A stretch of DNA of 64,000 nt from Pseudomonadota bacterium (GTDB taxonomy: Bacteria; Myxococcota; Myxococcia; Myxococcales; Myxococcaceae): contig JAFAFL010000006.1 of assembly GCA_023423535.1 (NCBI GenBank), forward strand, positions 62,001 to 126,000. Direction: 5' to 3'. The position numbers were made by a program, and so were the translations under genes. The notes below the pieces were generated by a model, which saw only the letters and a program-made list of their open reading frames with translations, did not search any database and was not told the origin of the DNA. Of the stretch, positions 1-9,026 are shown in pieces (position 1 is the first letter of the stretch; every line of letters begins with the position of its first letter).

Positions 1-2
1 GC

Positions 3-1049
3 GCGATCGACATGGGCCGCAAGAGCGACCGCGGCGTGGTCCTGCACCTCATCTATCTCGCGGAGGCGTGCGTGCTCCTCGGGTGGCTGAAGCGCGAGAG
101 GGTCGAGCACCTGCACGCGCACTTCGGCACCAACAGCGCCGCCACCGCCGCGCTGGTGCGAGCGCTCGGTGGGCCGCCCTACAGCTTCACCGTTCACGGC
201 CCGGACGAGTTCGACAAGCCGCAGGCGCTGAAGCTGCGGGAGAAGGCGCACCTCGCGTCGTTCGTCGTCGCCATCAGCCACTACGGCCGCGCGCAGCTGT
301 GCCGCTGGGTGCGTCACGAGGACTGGGGCCGGCTGCAGGTGGTCCGCTGCGGCGTGGCGGACGATCTGCTGGGCACGGCGCTGACCCCGGTGCCGGACGT
401 GCCGCGCTTCGTCTGCGTGGCGCGGATCAGCGAGCAGAAGGGACACCTCCTCCTCATCGACGCGGCGCACCGGCTCGCGCATCTGGGCATCCGCTTCGAG
501 ATCTTCCTCGCCGGCGACGGTGAGATGCGCGGCCAGGTGGAGACCCTCATCCGCGAGAAGGGCCTCGAGGACCGCGTGTTCATCGGCGGCTGGATGAGCG
601 GCGCGAAGGTCCGCGAGGCGCTGCTCGGCGCGCGGGCGATGGTGCTGCCCTCGTTCGCCGAGGGATTACCAGTGGTCATCATGGAGGCGCTCGCGCTCGG
701 GCGGCCGGTGGTGACCACCGCGATCGCCGGAACGCCGGAGCTCGTGCAGCCGGGCCGCACCGGTTGGCTCGTGCCCGCGGGCTCCGTCGAAGCGCTGGTC
801 GCAGCGATGAAGGAGTGCCTCGAGACGCCGGTGGAGCGGCTGACGGAGATGGGCCGCATCGGCGCGGAGCTCGTGGCGCGTCAGCACAACGTGTCGCTGG
901 AGGCCGGCAAGCTCGGTGAGCTCATCCGGCTGTCCATCGCCGGGACGCCGGTCACCGCGGAGTCGCTCGCTTCGGGCGCAGGCGTGGAGGCCGGCGCTGC
1001 GTCCCACGCGGAGGCGAAGCGGCCCGCGCGCAAGGCCGCGGCCACGTAG
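3..1049 (+). CDS. Glycosyltransferase family 4, 5' end outside window
   Basis: This is a GT-B fold sugar transferase. The reading frame is open to the left edge, so the true start is probably outside; the first ATG inside is at 12. The visible protein has an N-terminal half with HLHAHFG and FTVHGPDEFD, then the C-terminal donor-binding half beginning near FVCVARISEQKGH. The GT4 donor signature SFAEGLPVVIMEALALG contains the two spaced glutamates (EX7E) that bind the nucleotide sugar. Bacterial GT4 enzymes of this shape usually add a sugar to an undecaprenyl-linked repeat unit on the cytoplasmic side. The nearby export and priming genes support an exopolysaccharide role. The donor and acceptor sugars cannot be read from sequence. 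The tail after about residue 310 is Ala-rich and low complexity. Confidence 0.9.
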   Translation, partial: AIDMGRKSDRGVVLHLIYLAEACVLLGWLKRERVEHLHAHFGTNSAATAALVRALGGPPYSFTVHGPDEFDKPQALKLREKAHLASFVVAISHYGRAQLCRWVRHEDWGRLQVVRCGVADDLLGTALTPVPDVPRFVCVARISEQKGHLLLIDAAHRLAHLGIRFEIFLAGDGEMRGQVETLIREKGLEDRVFIGGWMSGAKVREALLGARAMVLPSFAEGLPVVIMEALALGRPVVTTAIAGTPELVQPGRTGWLVPAGSVEALVAAMKECLETPVERLTEMGRIGAELVARQHNVSLEAGKLGELIRLSIAGTPVTAESLASGAGVEAGAASHAEAKRPARKAAAT

Positions 1050-1061
1050 TCCGGCGGTTCG

Positions 1062-2702
1062 CTACAGCGTGATCCGCGAGCTCGGGCGGCGTGTCTTCGC
1101 GGCGCGCAGCGCGGAGAGCGAGACGAGCACGAGCCCCACGACGATCAGCAGCGCGTTGAGCCGCACGGACGGCCCGGCGAGCTCGGCGTCGAAGCGGTGG
1201 AAGGGATCCGCGCGCAGCACCGCGGCCACCACCAGCAGCACGAGGCCCAGCAGTGCACCGAGGTGCGGCGCGCGCGTCCGGCGAAGGCGCATCGCGGTGA
1301 GCACGCTGAGCACCACCGCCGCGGCGACGAGCGCTCCACCCACCAGCAGTTGGATGAGCTTCTTTACCGAGTAGAGGCCGACCCCGCGCAACAGCTCGCG
1401 CATCCGCTCCCACGAAGGGGAGTGCAGCTCCAGCGCGATGAAGAGGCCGTAGAGGACCATCAGCAGCGCGACGACGAGCCAGAACCCGAGCAGCGGACGT
1501 CCGCGCGCGTGAGGCTCGCGGGGGCTGGCGAGCGCGGCGCGGGCAGCGAGCACCGCGGCGATCGCACAGCCGAGCACCCCGAGCGCGAGGAAGTGCCAGC
1601 CGTCCGCGCCCGGCAGGTGCGGCAGCCGCCACACGAACGGATTGCCGAACGTGCGCGGGTTCTCGAAGAGCCGGACGCAGGCGGGGATCCGGTGCGGCTC
1701 CTTCAGCAGGCCCCACATCGCGCAGCCGTCGCGGGCCACGCGGTCGCGGCACTCGGACATCGAGCGCGCTTCGGGAGGCGGGAGGCCGGCGTGCTTGCGC
1801 GCGAAGTCCCAGGCGATGGTCTGCAGGTCGCGGACGGTGTCCTCGTTCGCGCCTTCGGGTCCACGCGCGCCCACCGGCGAGGCGCGGAACACGGTCCCGT
1901 AGTGCACCGCCGCCATGTAGTACATGCCCAGCGGCGTGAGGTGCACGCCGTCGGTGAAGAGGGCCTGCATGCGTTCGCGCGTGGTGCCGCCGATGCCGCG
2001 AACCTCACCGGCGAGGACGCGCTCCACGAGGTGCACCAGCGCGGTGGTGCCGGGGATGATCTGGATCCGGTCGCTGCGTCCGTCCGCCGCGAGCGTGAGG
2101 TTCACCTTGCCCGCGACGCACTGCCAGCCCGCCTCCGCGCCCTTCTCGTAGGCGATCCAGGCGGAGGGATCGTCCATGTCGAGCGTCTGCCACGAGTAAT
2201 AGAACCACGTGCGCGAGCCCGGGTTCTCGCGCTGGAAGAGGTCGTGGTAGTGCCGCAGAAAGCCGGTGGAGTCCTCCCACTGCAGCACGCCGGGCAGGTC
2301 GTGGCGCTCGGTGATGATCAGCGTGTCGTAGCGCTCGCCTGCGGGGAGGGTGCGCGGGTTGCGCCACTCCTCCACCACGTCCATCCCGGTGCCGTCCTTG
2401 TTGCGTCCGTCACGCAGGCCGCTCCAGCCGCCCTCGCCCCACGAGCGCCGGCGGATCGGCGAGCCATCGATGTTCTGCATGTTCCAGAGCACGTCGCCGC
2501 CCTGGCTCTTCGCAATGACCTCCACGAAGTCCGGCAGCGGCCGGTCGAGCAGGCTGTGCCCGGAGAAGAAGATGCGCGCACGCACCGGCGCCGGCTGTGC
2601 TGGGTTCTCCGGCTGCGTCTGCGCGACGGCGGAGGCCCACAGCGGCAACACCAGCAACGCGAGCCCCGCCCGCGTCCATCTCGCCAAGGTCTTTGGGGAC
2701 AT
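1062..2702 (-). CDS. SGNH-like exported protein with five C-terminal membrane helices
   Basis: The 546-residue protein has a signal peptide (about residues 1-28, ending AVAQ), an SGNH/GDSL-like domain and five hydrophobic helices at about 368-390, 403-424, 446-470, 480-496 and 514-533. The nucleophile motif is FFSGHSLL (Ser50) and the catalytic Asp/His pair is in DGVHLTPLG (Asp251, His254). SGNH enzymes remove or transfer acyl groups on sugars, and the domain here would lie outside the cytoplasmic membrane. An upstream in-frame GTG at 2741 is possible, but only the ATG at 2702 puts the signal peptide at the N terminus. Two lipoprotein paralogues without the helices lie at 2775-3956 and 7644-9026. 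An acyltransferase or esterase acting on the locus polysaccharide is inferred, not shown. Confidence 0.8.
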   Translation of the reverse strand: MSPKTLARWTRAGLALLVLPLWASAVAQTQPENPAQPAPVRARIFFSGHSLLDRPLPDFVEVIAKSQGGDVLWNMQNIDGSPIRRRSWGEGGWSGLRDGRNKDGTGMDVVEEWRNPRTLPAGERYDTLIITERHDLPGVLQWEDSTGFLRHYHDLFQRENPGSRTWFYYSWQTLDMDDPSAWIAYEKGAEAGWQCVAGKVNLTLAADGRSDRIQIIPGTTALVHLVERVLAGEVRGIGGTTRERMQALFTDGVHLTPLGMYYMAAVHYGTVFRASPVGARGPEGANEDTVRDLQTIAWDFARKHAGLPPPEARSMSECRDRVARDGCAMWGLLKEPHRIPACVRLFENPRTFGNPFVWRLPHLPGADGWHFLALGVLGCAIAAVLAARAALASPREPHARGRPLLGFWLVVALLMVLYGLFIALELHSPSWERMRELLRGVGLYSVKKLIQLLVGGALVAAAVVLSVLTAMRLRRTRAPHLGALLGLVLLVVAAVLRADPFHRFDAELAGPSVRLNALLIVVGLVLVSLSALRAAKTRRPSSRITL

Positions 2703-2774
2703 CGCGGGCCCGAGCGTAGTCGCCCGGTGCGATGGGGTCACGAAATCGGCTCCGCCCTGGTCTGCGCGCAGAGG

Positions 2775-3956
2775 CTACGGCGCCGGCAGCGGCTGGAAGC
2801 TCGGGTCCGGCCACACGAACGGGTTCGGGTTCTGCTGCGGCGAGGTGGCGGCGAAGTGGCGCTGGCAGTTGGCGGCGCTCTGCGGCTGGCCCACGCGTTC
2901 GGCGAAGCGCGGGCAGAGGTCCTGCATCAGCGCGCGGCACTCGGCCATGTCGCGGCGGCCCGGGTGGGGCTGCGCGTAGTAGGCGCGCACGAAGTCCCAG
3001 GCGATCGTCTGAAGCGCGGCCACCGTCTCCGCGTTCGCGCCCGAAGGGCCCGGCGCACCCACCGGCGAGCTCCGGTAGATCGCTCCGAACTGCACCGCCG
3101 CCATGAAGTGCGCGCCGAGCGGCGTGAGGTGCACGTCGTCGCTGAAGATCGCCGAGAGCCGCTGCGGGATCGTCCCGCCGATGCCGGGGACCTCGTCCGC
3201 CTGCAGCTTCTCCACCAGCGCGGCCAGCGCGGTGCTGCCCGGCAGCGAGACCACGCGGTCGGTGCGGCCCTCGGCTTCCAGCGTGAGGTTCACCTTCGAC
3301 GCCGCGCACTCCCACGCGCCGATCGCCGCCCGCTCGTATTCGATGAAGCCGGTGGGGGCGCTCTTATCGATGCCCAGCCACGTCGCGTAGAAGTACGTCA
3401 CCGCGTCCGGGTTCGCGGCGGCCACGCGGTCGTGGAAGTGCCGCAGGTAGCCCACCGTGTTCTCCCACTGCAGCACCGAGGGGATGTCGTGGCGGTCGGT
3501 GACGACCAGCGTGTCGTAGCGCTCGCCCGGCCCGAGCGTCTTCGGCGAACGCAGCTCCTCGAGCACGTCCATGTTCTGGCCCACGCGGTTCTTCCCGGTG
3601 CGGTAGCCGGCCCAGTTCCCGTTGCCCCAGGTCCGCACCCGCAGCGGCGAGCCGATGCCGTTCTGCTGGTTCCAGTTCACGCTCTTTCCTCGCGAGACCG
3701 AGATCGTCTCCACGAAGTCCGGCAGCGGGTTGTCGAGCAGGCTGTGGCCGGAGAAGAAGATCCGCGCGGAGTCCCGCGGTGCGCCCACGTCTCCTCCGTC
3801 GCCGGGGTTCTTCGGCACTTCGCTTCCAGAGCCGTTTCCGTTGCCATCCGGTCGGAGCCCGTCGTCTCTCGTGCAGCCCGGCAGGATGAGGCCCGCACAG
3901 GCGAGCACCGCGGACACGAGCAGAGGGCGAACGGAGGGGGCGAAGCGCTCGAACAT
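2775..3956 (-). CDS. SGNH-like lipoprotein
   Basis: The 393-residue protein begins with a lipoprotein signal ending LPGC (Cys28), followed by a Gly/Asn/Asp-rich linker and an SGNH-like domain. The nucleophile is in FFSGHSLLDNPL and the Asp/His pair in DDVHLTPLG. It shares long conserved blocks with the proteins at 1062-2702 and 7644-9026, including GIGSPLR, RTWGNGNWAGY and TGKNR.GQNM, and ends VWPDPSFQPLPAP. The ATG at 3956 was chosen because AAGGGA lies about 8 bases upstream and the lipobox is then correctly placed; an in-frame ATG at 3980 is possible. An exported sugar-ester hydrolase or acyltransferase is likely from the fold, with unknown substrate. It may be co-transcribed with the paralogue 72 bases downstream. 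Confidence 0.8.
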   Translation of the reverse strand: MFERFAPSVRPLLVSAVLACAGLILPGCTRDDGLRPDGNGNGSGSEVPKNPGDGGDVGAPRDSARIFFSGHSLLDNPLPDFVETISVSRGKSVNWNQQNGIGSPLRVRTWGNGNWAGYRTGKNRVGQNMDVLEELRSPKTLGPGERYDTLVVTDRHDIPSVLQWENTVGYLRHFHDRVAAANPDAVTYFYATWLGIDKSAPTGFIEYERAAIGAWECAASKVNLTLEAEGRTDRVVSLPGSTALAALVEKLQADEVPGIGGTIPQRLSAIFSDDVHLTPLGAHFMAAVQFGAIYRSSPVGAPGPSGANAETVAALQTIAWDFVRAYYAQPHPGRRDMAECRALMQDLCPRFAERVGQPQSAANCQRHFAATSPQQNPNPFVWPDPSFQPLPAP

Positions 3957-4072
3957 GGGGATCCCTTTCAGCGCCATCAAAGCAGTCCCGGCGCGCTGTT
4001 GCTCCTGTTGACTTGAACCGGGCGGCTCAGGAACATCCCGGAAGCTACGGCATCCCGCCGAGGTGACCCTCC

Positions 4073-4882
4073 ATGTTCCAGACCGACGTCATCCGCCCGC
4101 TCGACCCGGACGCGCTCCATCTTCAGGCACGAACCGCGGATCCGTTTCCGCACCTCTTGATCGACGACTTCCTCGCGCCGGACTTCGCGCGAAGCGTGGC
4201 CGAGTCGTTTCCCTCCTTCAACGACGCGCTCCGGATGGGCGACTCGTTCAAGGCGGTGAACGAGTACCGCAAGGTCCAGGTCACCGACTCCTCCCGCTTT
4301 GCGGAGCCGGTGGCGAAGCTCAACGAGGCGCTGGCGGCCCCGGAGTTCCTCGAGCTGCTGGGCCACGTCTTCTCCATCCCGAAGCTGGTTGCGGACGACA
4401 GGCTCGCGGGCGGCGGCATCCACCAGACGGGCGCGCGCGGTCACCTCGACGTGCACGTGGACTTCAACTACCTGCGCGAGCGGCAGCTCCACCGGCGCCT
4501 GAACATCCTCGTGTACTTCAACCCCGGGTGGCGGCCGGAGTGGGGCGGCAACATCGAGCTGTGGGATCGCGAGGTGAAGGTCTGCAAGCGCTCCTTCAGC
4601 CCGGTCTTCAACCGCTGCGTGATCTTCGAGACCAGCGGCCAGAGCTTCCACGGCGTCAGCGCGGTGACCTGTCCGGAGAACGTCGCGCGGAAGAGCTTCG
4701 CGGCCTACTACTACACCCGCGAGGCGCCGGCCGGCTGGGACGGCACCGAGCACACCACCATCTTCCGGGCGCGCCCGAACGAGCACCTCAAGCGGCACGT
4801 GCTCATGCCGCTGGAGAGGGCGCAGCGGAACCTGAAGGAGACGCTGCGTGGCGTGAAGCGCAGCCTCAAGAGCCGGCTCTAG
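4073..4882 (+). CDS. 2-oxoglutarate/Fe(II)-dependent oxygenase (prolyl-4-hydroxylase-like)
   Basis: The 269-residue cytoplasmic protein has the double-stranded beta-helix oxygenase signature. The iron ligands are the H-x-D pair in DVHVDFN (His128, Asp130) and the distal His193 in SFHGV. Arg206 in RKSFAAYYYT is placed to bind 2-oxoglutarate. The segment RLNILVYFNPGW..EWGG is typical of the 2OG-FeII_Oxy_3 group. Such enzymes hydroxylate amino acids, peptides or small molecules. The gene lies on the plus strand inside an otherwise minus-strand block and ends 7 bases before the stop of the convergent G8 gene. A link to the nearby NRPS/PKS product or to the polysaccharide is inference from position only. 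Confidence 0.85.
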   Translation: MFQTDVIRPLDPDALHLQARTADPFPHLLIDDFLAPDFARSVAESFPSFNDALRMGDSFKAVNEYRKVQVTDSSRFAEPVAKLNEALAAPEFLELLGHVFSIPKLVADDRLAGGGIHQTGARGHLDVHVDFNYLRERQLHRRLNILVYFNPGWRPEWGGNIELWDREVKVCKRSFSPVFNRCVIFETSGQSFHGVSAVTCPENVARKSFAAYYYTREAPAGWDGTEHTTIFRARPNEHLKRHVLMPLERAQRNLKETLRGVKRSLKSRL

Positions 4883-4889
4883 TGGACCG

Positions 4890-7604
4890 CTACGGCGCCG
4901 GATGCAGGCGCAGGGTGAGCGGCCGGTAGAGCCCGTCGTTCGAGAGCGGATCCGGGTTCTCCCAGACGATGGGGAGCCCGCCCACGATCTTCACCCACAC
5001 GCGCGCGTTGGCGGTGTCCTGCCAGAAGCGATCACCTCCGCTGGAGACGACCTCCTCGAGGCTCGTCGCCGGGCTCATCCTGCGCCGGCCCCGCGTGGTC
5101 GGATCCGAGTCCGGCCGCGTGGCCATGCTGTCGTCCGGCATCGACGCGAGATACACGAGCGGCTGCTGCGCTCCGCTGTAGGCCACGCCGAGCACGAACG
5201 CGTCGTCGTCGCGATACGCGTTGTCGATGCGGAGCTTCACCTCCGTCGGCGGCGGCAGCCCGGGGAACTCGAGCAGGTAGCGTCCGCCCTTGCGCGCGGC
5301 GAAGTGGCGCATGTGTCCGAAGGCCTGGCCCGGCACCGGCACCCCCACCTCCCACACACCGATGGGCTCGCCCGTCTCCGTCTGCCGCTCGGCGCGGATG
5401 GGCATCAGCGGGCGGTTCGGATCGCCTGACCGGTTGAGGAAGAAGCCGCCCACGCCGTAGTAGGGCCCGGTGCAGGAGGCGCCGTTGCCTTCCGGCGGCA
5501 CCGGCGTGCAGTCGCCGCCCGCGGTGAGGAAGGGCTGGTCGAAGGTCCAGTAGCGCTCGGCCTCGCCGAAGTAGCCGTTCGGATCCCACAGCGCGCCGGC
5601 CAGCGCCCACTGCTGCCCGTCCGGTACGCGCGCGCGCCAACCCGGATGCGAATGGATGAGCCTGTTCGCCGGGCTCCTGCGCAGCCCGAGATCCACCGCG
5701 CGCGTGTAGTAGTCGTCGGTGCGGAAGACACCCGAGGGCTGCCCGGGCACCAGCTCGAAGCCGATCATCACGTTGTGATCGATGTCGAGCGTCGAGTGGT
5801 AGCTCGCCACCGCGACCGGCGGCGTGTTGGGGACGGGGTAGGGCGTGGGCGCGTTGAGGCTCTTCGCCACCATCAGCGTTCGAGTGAGCCTGCCGTCATA
5901 GGACGCGCCGGCGAAGAAGGTGCCCACGTTGTCGGCGCTGATCCACTCCTCGTAGTCCGGCGTGGAGGCGCGGTTCCACAAGCCGCTCTCGTTGTTCTTC
6001 CAGGTGCTGATCCGGCGCAGCGGGAAGCGCACCAGCCGCGTCCAGCCCGGCGGCGCGCCGTCGCTGGTGGGCATGTACATGTTCGGCGTGACCGTGCCTT
6101 CGGGGCTGTTGGTGACCCAGTCGAAGTTGAGGCCCGGCGAGCGGTTGGAGTGCGCGGTGTTGTCGTCGAAGACGCCGAAGCCGAGGTGCTCCGGACGAAG
6201 CGGCACGTTCGCCGAAGGCCCGAGCGCCCCGCGTGGAAAGGAGAGCCAGAAGCCGTTGCCCTGCGCGTCCGCCGCCACATTGCCGCGCACGATGTTGTCC
6301 GGGTTCGTCAGCCAGAAGCCCGAGGGGCCGCCCTGGAACACGTTCGCGCCGTCGTGAGCGAGCAGCCGGTGCTCGGGCAGCGGCGCGCGCACCTTCAACA
6401 CGAGGTTGCGCTCGAGCACGTTGCGGCGCTCCACCGCATCCTCGAGGAAGATCGCGTGGCCGCGCACGTCGAAGCACACGTTCTCCTGCACGAGCGCGTC
6501 GTTCGTCGCGTGGACGGTGACGCATCGGTTCCTCGAGTCCACCACGCTGTTGCGGCGCAGCACGAAGGGCCCGTTCGGCCGCTCCGTTCCATCGGTCGCG
6601 TAGGAGAGGATGTGCAGGTGCAGGGGATAGCGCCCGAGCTTCCCCGCCTGGCCCGCGCGCCGCAGCGCCACGCCGTCCACTGCGGCGACCGCGCCCACGC
6701 CCATCACCATCAGGTGCGCGCCCATGCCCGCGTCGCGCCAGGCCGCGTCGTCCGCGCCCTGGATGAGGATGCGGCGGGTGACGTGACCCACTTCCGCGCG
6801 CTGGTCGAGCACGGTGGGGAACGGCTTTGCCGGCGGCTCGAAGAGCGGGTCCGGCTCCAGCGACATGCCCTCTCGCGTGACGTACTGGAGTACGCCCCAG
6901 CGGCCGGTCTTCAATGGCGCGGTGAGCGTGATCTCTCGCCCCGAGACCTGCGCCACCGTGTGCAGCTCCGTCTCGCCGCGGCCGTAGAAGTCGGTGGGCG
7001 CAATGACGAGCTCGTCACCCTCGGCCCAGTCCACCTCGCCCTCCAGCGTGAGCGTCTGCGAGCCCGCCGGGGCGTGCGCATCGATGCGGGTCCAGATCGT
7101 CTGCGGGGCCTGCGCGCACAGCTCGAGCCTTCCGCCCATCACGTGGATGCCGCGCTCGCCGTCGCCGGTGCCGGTCAGCGTGATCGTCGCGCGGTGCGAG
7201 AAGGGCTGGCCTCCGTTGCCCGCGTAGAGCGCGCCGTGCACGTGGATGTCGCGCGCGGTGAGCTGCAGGTCGCGGTCCGCCAACTCCAGCTCGCCGTCGA
7301 TCACGATCGTGCCCAGCGGCGGCGGCGACTCGTCGAGGATGATCCGCCGGCCCTTCGGGATGTGGACGTCGCTGCCCTCGGTGGGCTTGTCGCCGTCCCA
7401 CGCGCGCGCCTCGCTCCAGCGCCGGACGTCTTTCACCTCCGGCCGCGGTGGCAATTCCGCGCAGGCGCTCTGCAGGGGCTCACCGCCGGGCGTGCCGGGC
7501 TTGCCGGTCGAGCCCTCCATCGGCAGCGCGCGACCGGTGCAGCCGAGGAAGGCGGAGGCGAGCGCCAACACCGCGAGGCCCACTGCACCTGTCATTCGCG
7601 CCAT
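4890..7604 (-). CDS. G8-domain, parallel beta-helix lipoprotein
   Basis: The 904-residue protein has a lipoprotein signal (FLGC, Cys22), a short Gly/Pro linker, a G8-like domain at about residues 60-190 (RRWSEARAWDG, then the I.DESPPPLGTIVIDGEL and TLEGEVDW blocks), and a long right-handed beta-helix region at about 270-560 with repeated N..V..N..N.. turns. G8 domains occur in animal PKHD1, CEMIP and TMEM2, some of which act on hyaluronan; bacterial members are mostly uncharacterised. RBS GGAAGAGAG precedes the ATG. It lies 39 bases downstream of the SGNH lipoprotein at 7644-9026, so the two are probably co-transcribed. Its tail (IVWENPDP ... LHPAP) resembles the tails of the SGNH lipoproteins. 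A polysaccharide-binding or -cleaving role is inferred. Confidence 0.82.
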   Translation of the reverse strand: MARMTGAVGLAVLALASAFLGCTGRALPMEGSTGKPGTPGGEPLQSACAELPPRPEVKDVRRWSEARAWDGDKPTEGSDVHIPKGRRIILDESPPPLGTIVIDGELELADRDLQLTARDIHVHGALYAGNGGQPFSHRATITLTGTGDGERGIHVMGGRLELCAQAPQTIWTRIDAHAPAGSQTLTLEGEVDWAEGDELVIAPTDFYGRGETELHTVAQVSGREITLTAPLKTGRWGVLQYVTREGMSLEPDPLFEPPAKPFPTVLDQRAEVGHVTRRILIQGADDAAWRDAGMGAHLMVMGVGAVAAVDGVALRRAGQAGKLGRYPLHLHILSYATDGTERPNGPFVLRRNSVVDSRNRCVTVHATNDALVQENVCFDVRGHAIFLEDAVERRNVLERNLVLKVRAPLPEHRLLAHDGANVFQGGPSGFWLTNPDNIVRGNVAADAQGNGFWLSFPRGALGPSANVPLRPEHLGFGVFDDNTAHSNRSPGLNFDWVTNSPEGTVTPNMYMPTSDGAPPGWTRLVRFPLRRISTWKNNESGLWNRASTPDYEEWISADNVGTFFAGASYDGRLTRTLMVAKSLNAPTPYPVPNTPPVAVASYHSTLDIDHNVMIGFELVPGQPSGVFRTDDYYTRAVDLGLRRSPANRLIHSHPGWRARVPDGQQWALAGALWDPNGYFGEAERYWTFDQPFLTAGGDCTPVPPEGNGASCTGPYYGVGGFFLNRSGDPNRPLMPIRAERQTETGEPIGVWEVGVPVPGQAFGHMRHFAARKGGRYLLEFPGLPPPTEVKLRIDNAYRDDDAFVLGVAYSGAQQPLVYLASMPDDSMATRPDSDPTTRGRRRMSPATSLEEVVSSGGDRFWQDTANARVWVKIVGGLPIVWENPDPLSNDGLYRPLTLRLHPAP

Positions 7605-7643
7605 CTGCTCTCTCTTCCGTTCGACGCGTCGAAGACGATCCCT

Positions 7644-9026
7644 CTACGGCGCGGGCAGCGGCTCGAAGTAGGGGTCCGGCCACACGAACGGGTTGCGGTT
7701 CGTCTGCGACGGCGTGGCGTTGCTGAATGTGTTCTGGCAGCTGCCGATGTTCCCGGTGTTGCCGCGCAGCGTCCAGAAGCCCTGACACACGCCCTGCATG
7801 AGGCTGCGGCAGTCCGCCATGGTGCGCGTGCCCGCGTTCGGCTGCGCGTAGTAGTTCGTCACGAAGGTCCAGGCGCGGTTCTGCAGGTCCGTCACCGTCG
7901 CCGCCTCGAGCCCGCTCGGCGTGGGCGCACCCACCGGCGACGAGCGATACACCGCCGCGTACTGGACGGCGGCCATGTAGTACATGCCGAGGTTCGTCAG
8001 GTGCACGTTGTCGCTGAAGATCCGCGCCAGCTTCTGCTGCGTGGTCCCGGTGATCCCCGGCACCTGGTTCGCCATCACCGCCTCGACGAGGTGCACCAGC
8101 GCCAGTCCACCGGGCAGCACGGTCACGCGGTCCGGACGGCTCGCGGCCTCGAGCGTGAGGTTCACCTTCGACGCCGCGCATTCCCACGCCCCGATGGCCT
8201 GCTTCTCGTAGTCGATCCAGGGCTGGGGGTTGCTCGTATTGAGCTCCAACCACGTGTGATAAAAATAGGTGTGCGCGGCGCTGTTCGCCGAGGCCATGCG
8301 GTCGTGGAAGTGCCGCAGGTAGCCCACCGTGTTCTCCCAGCGCAGGACCTCCGGGATGTCGTGGCGGTCGGTCACCACGAGGTGCGTGTAGCGCTCGCCC
8401 GCGCCAATCGTCTGCGGGTTCGCCACCTCGTTGAGGATGTTCATGTTCTGGCCGCTGCGGTTCTTGCCGGTGCTGTAGCCGGCCCAGTTGCCGTTGCCCC
8501 AGGTCCGCATGCGGAGCGGCGAGCCGATGCCGATCTGCTGCTGCCAGTTGTTGTCCTTGCCGCGGCTCTGCGCGATCGCGTGGAAGTGATCCGCCAGCGG
8601 GTTGTCCGAGAGGCTGTGCCCGCTGAAGAGCACCCGCGCGCGGTTCAGCGGCGTGCCCGCGTCTGCCGGCACTCCGCCGTCGAACGGCGTGCCTGCGTCG
8701 GTCATCCCCGCGTCGGTCGTTCCCGCATCCGTGGTGCCCGCGTCCTCGCCACCGGTGCCTGCGTCGGTGTCGTGGGTGCCACCGTCTTCACCGCCGCCCG
8801 CGTCCGCGCCTCCGCCCGCGTCGGTGCCGTCGATCGGGGTGAAGGGAACACAGGCCTTCTCCTGCGCCACGAAGCCCGAGTCGCACACGCACTGCCCGCC
8901 CACGTCTCGGCCGTTGGGCGCGCAGGTGTCGAGCTCGCTCACGTTTCCGCTGCAGGCGACCGCGAGCGCGACGAGCGAGGCGGCAGCGGAGGGGACGAGC
9001 CACGGGGCGGCTGCGGAGGGGCGCAT
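7644..9026 (-). CDS. SGNH-like lipoprotein with Asp/Ala/Gly/Thr repeat linker
   Basis: The 460-residue protein has a lipoprotein signal ending VACS (Cys25), a small Cys-rich segment (CAPNG..GGQCVCDSGF, EGF-like in spacing), and then a linker of about 60 residues built from DAG and TDAG repeats. The SGNH-like domain follows, with the nucleophile in LFSGHSLSDNPL and the Asp/His pair in DNVHLTNLG. The ATG at 9026 has GAGG 7 bases upstream; a longer in-frame start at 9080 lacks a signal peptide at its N terminus. The linker type is common in myxobacterial surface lipoproteins and probably holds the domain away from the membrane. The PKS gene upstream is on the same strand, ending 93 bases before this start. 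Substrate unknown. Confidence 0.8.
   Translation of the reverse strand: MRPSAAAPWLVPSAAASLVALAVACSGNVSELDTCAPNGRDVGGQCVCDSGFVAQEKACVPFTPIDGTDAGGGADAGGGEDGGTHDTDAGTGGEDAGTTDAGTTDAGMTDAGTPFDGGVPADAGTPLNRARVLFSGHSLSDNPLADHFHAIAQSRGKDNNWQQQIGIGSPLRMRTWGNGNWAGYSTGKNRSGQNMNILNEVANPQTIGAGERYTHLVVTDRHDIPEVLRWENTVGYLRHFHDRMASANSAAHTYFYHTWLELNTSNPQPWIDYEKQAIGAWECAASKVNLTLEAASRPDRVTVLPGGLALVHLVEAVMANQVPGITGTTQQKLARIFSDNVHLTNLGMYYMAAVQYAAVYRSSPVGAPTPSGLEAATVTDLQNRAWTFVTNYYAQPNAGTRTMADCRSLMQGVCQGFWTLRGNTGNIGSCQNTFSNATPSQTNRNPFVWPDPYFEPLPAP

Noticed and set aside
8640..8840. Short tandem repeats as a CRISPR-like array
   Set aside because: The repeats are codons of the DAG/TDAG linker in the SGNH lipoprotein; units are short and uneven, with no spacers.
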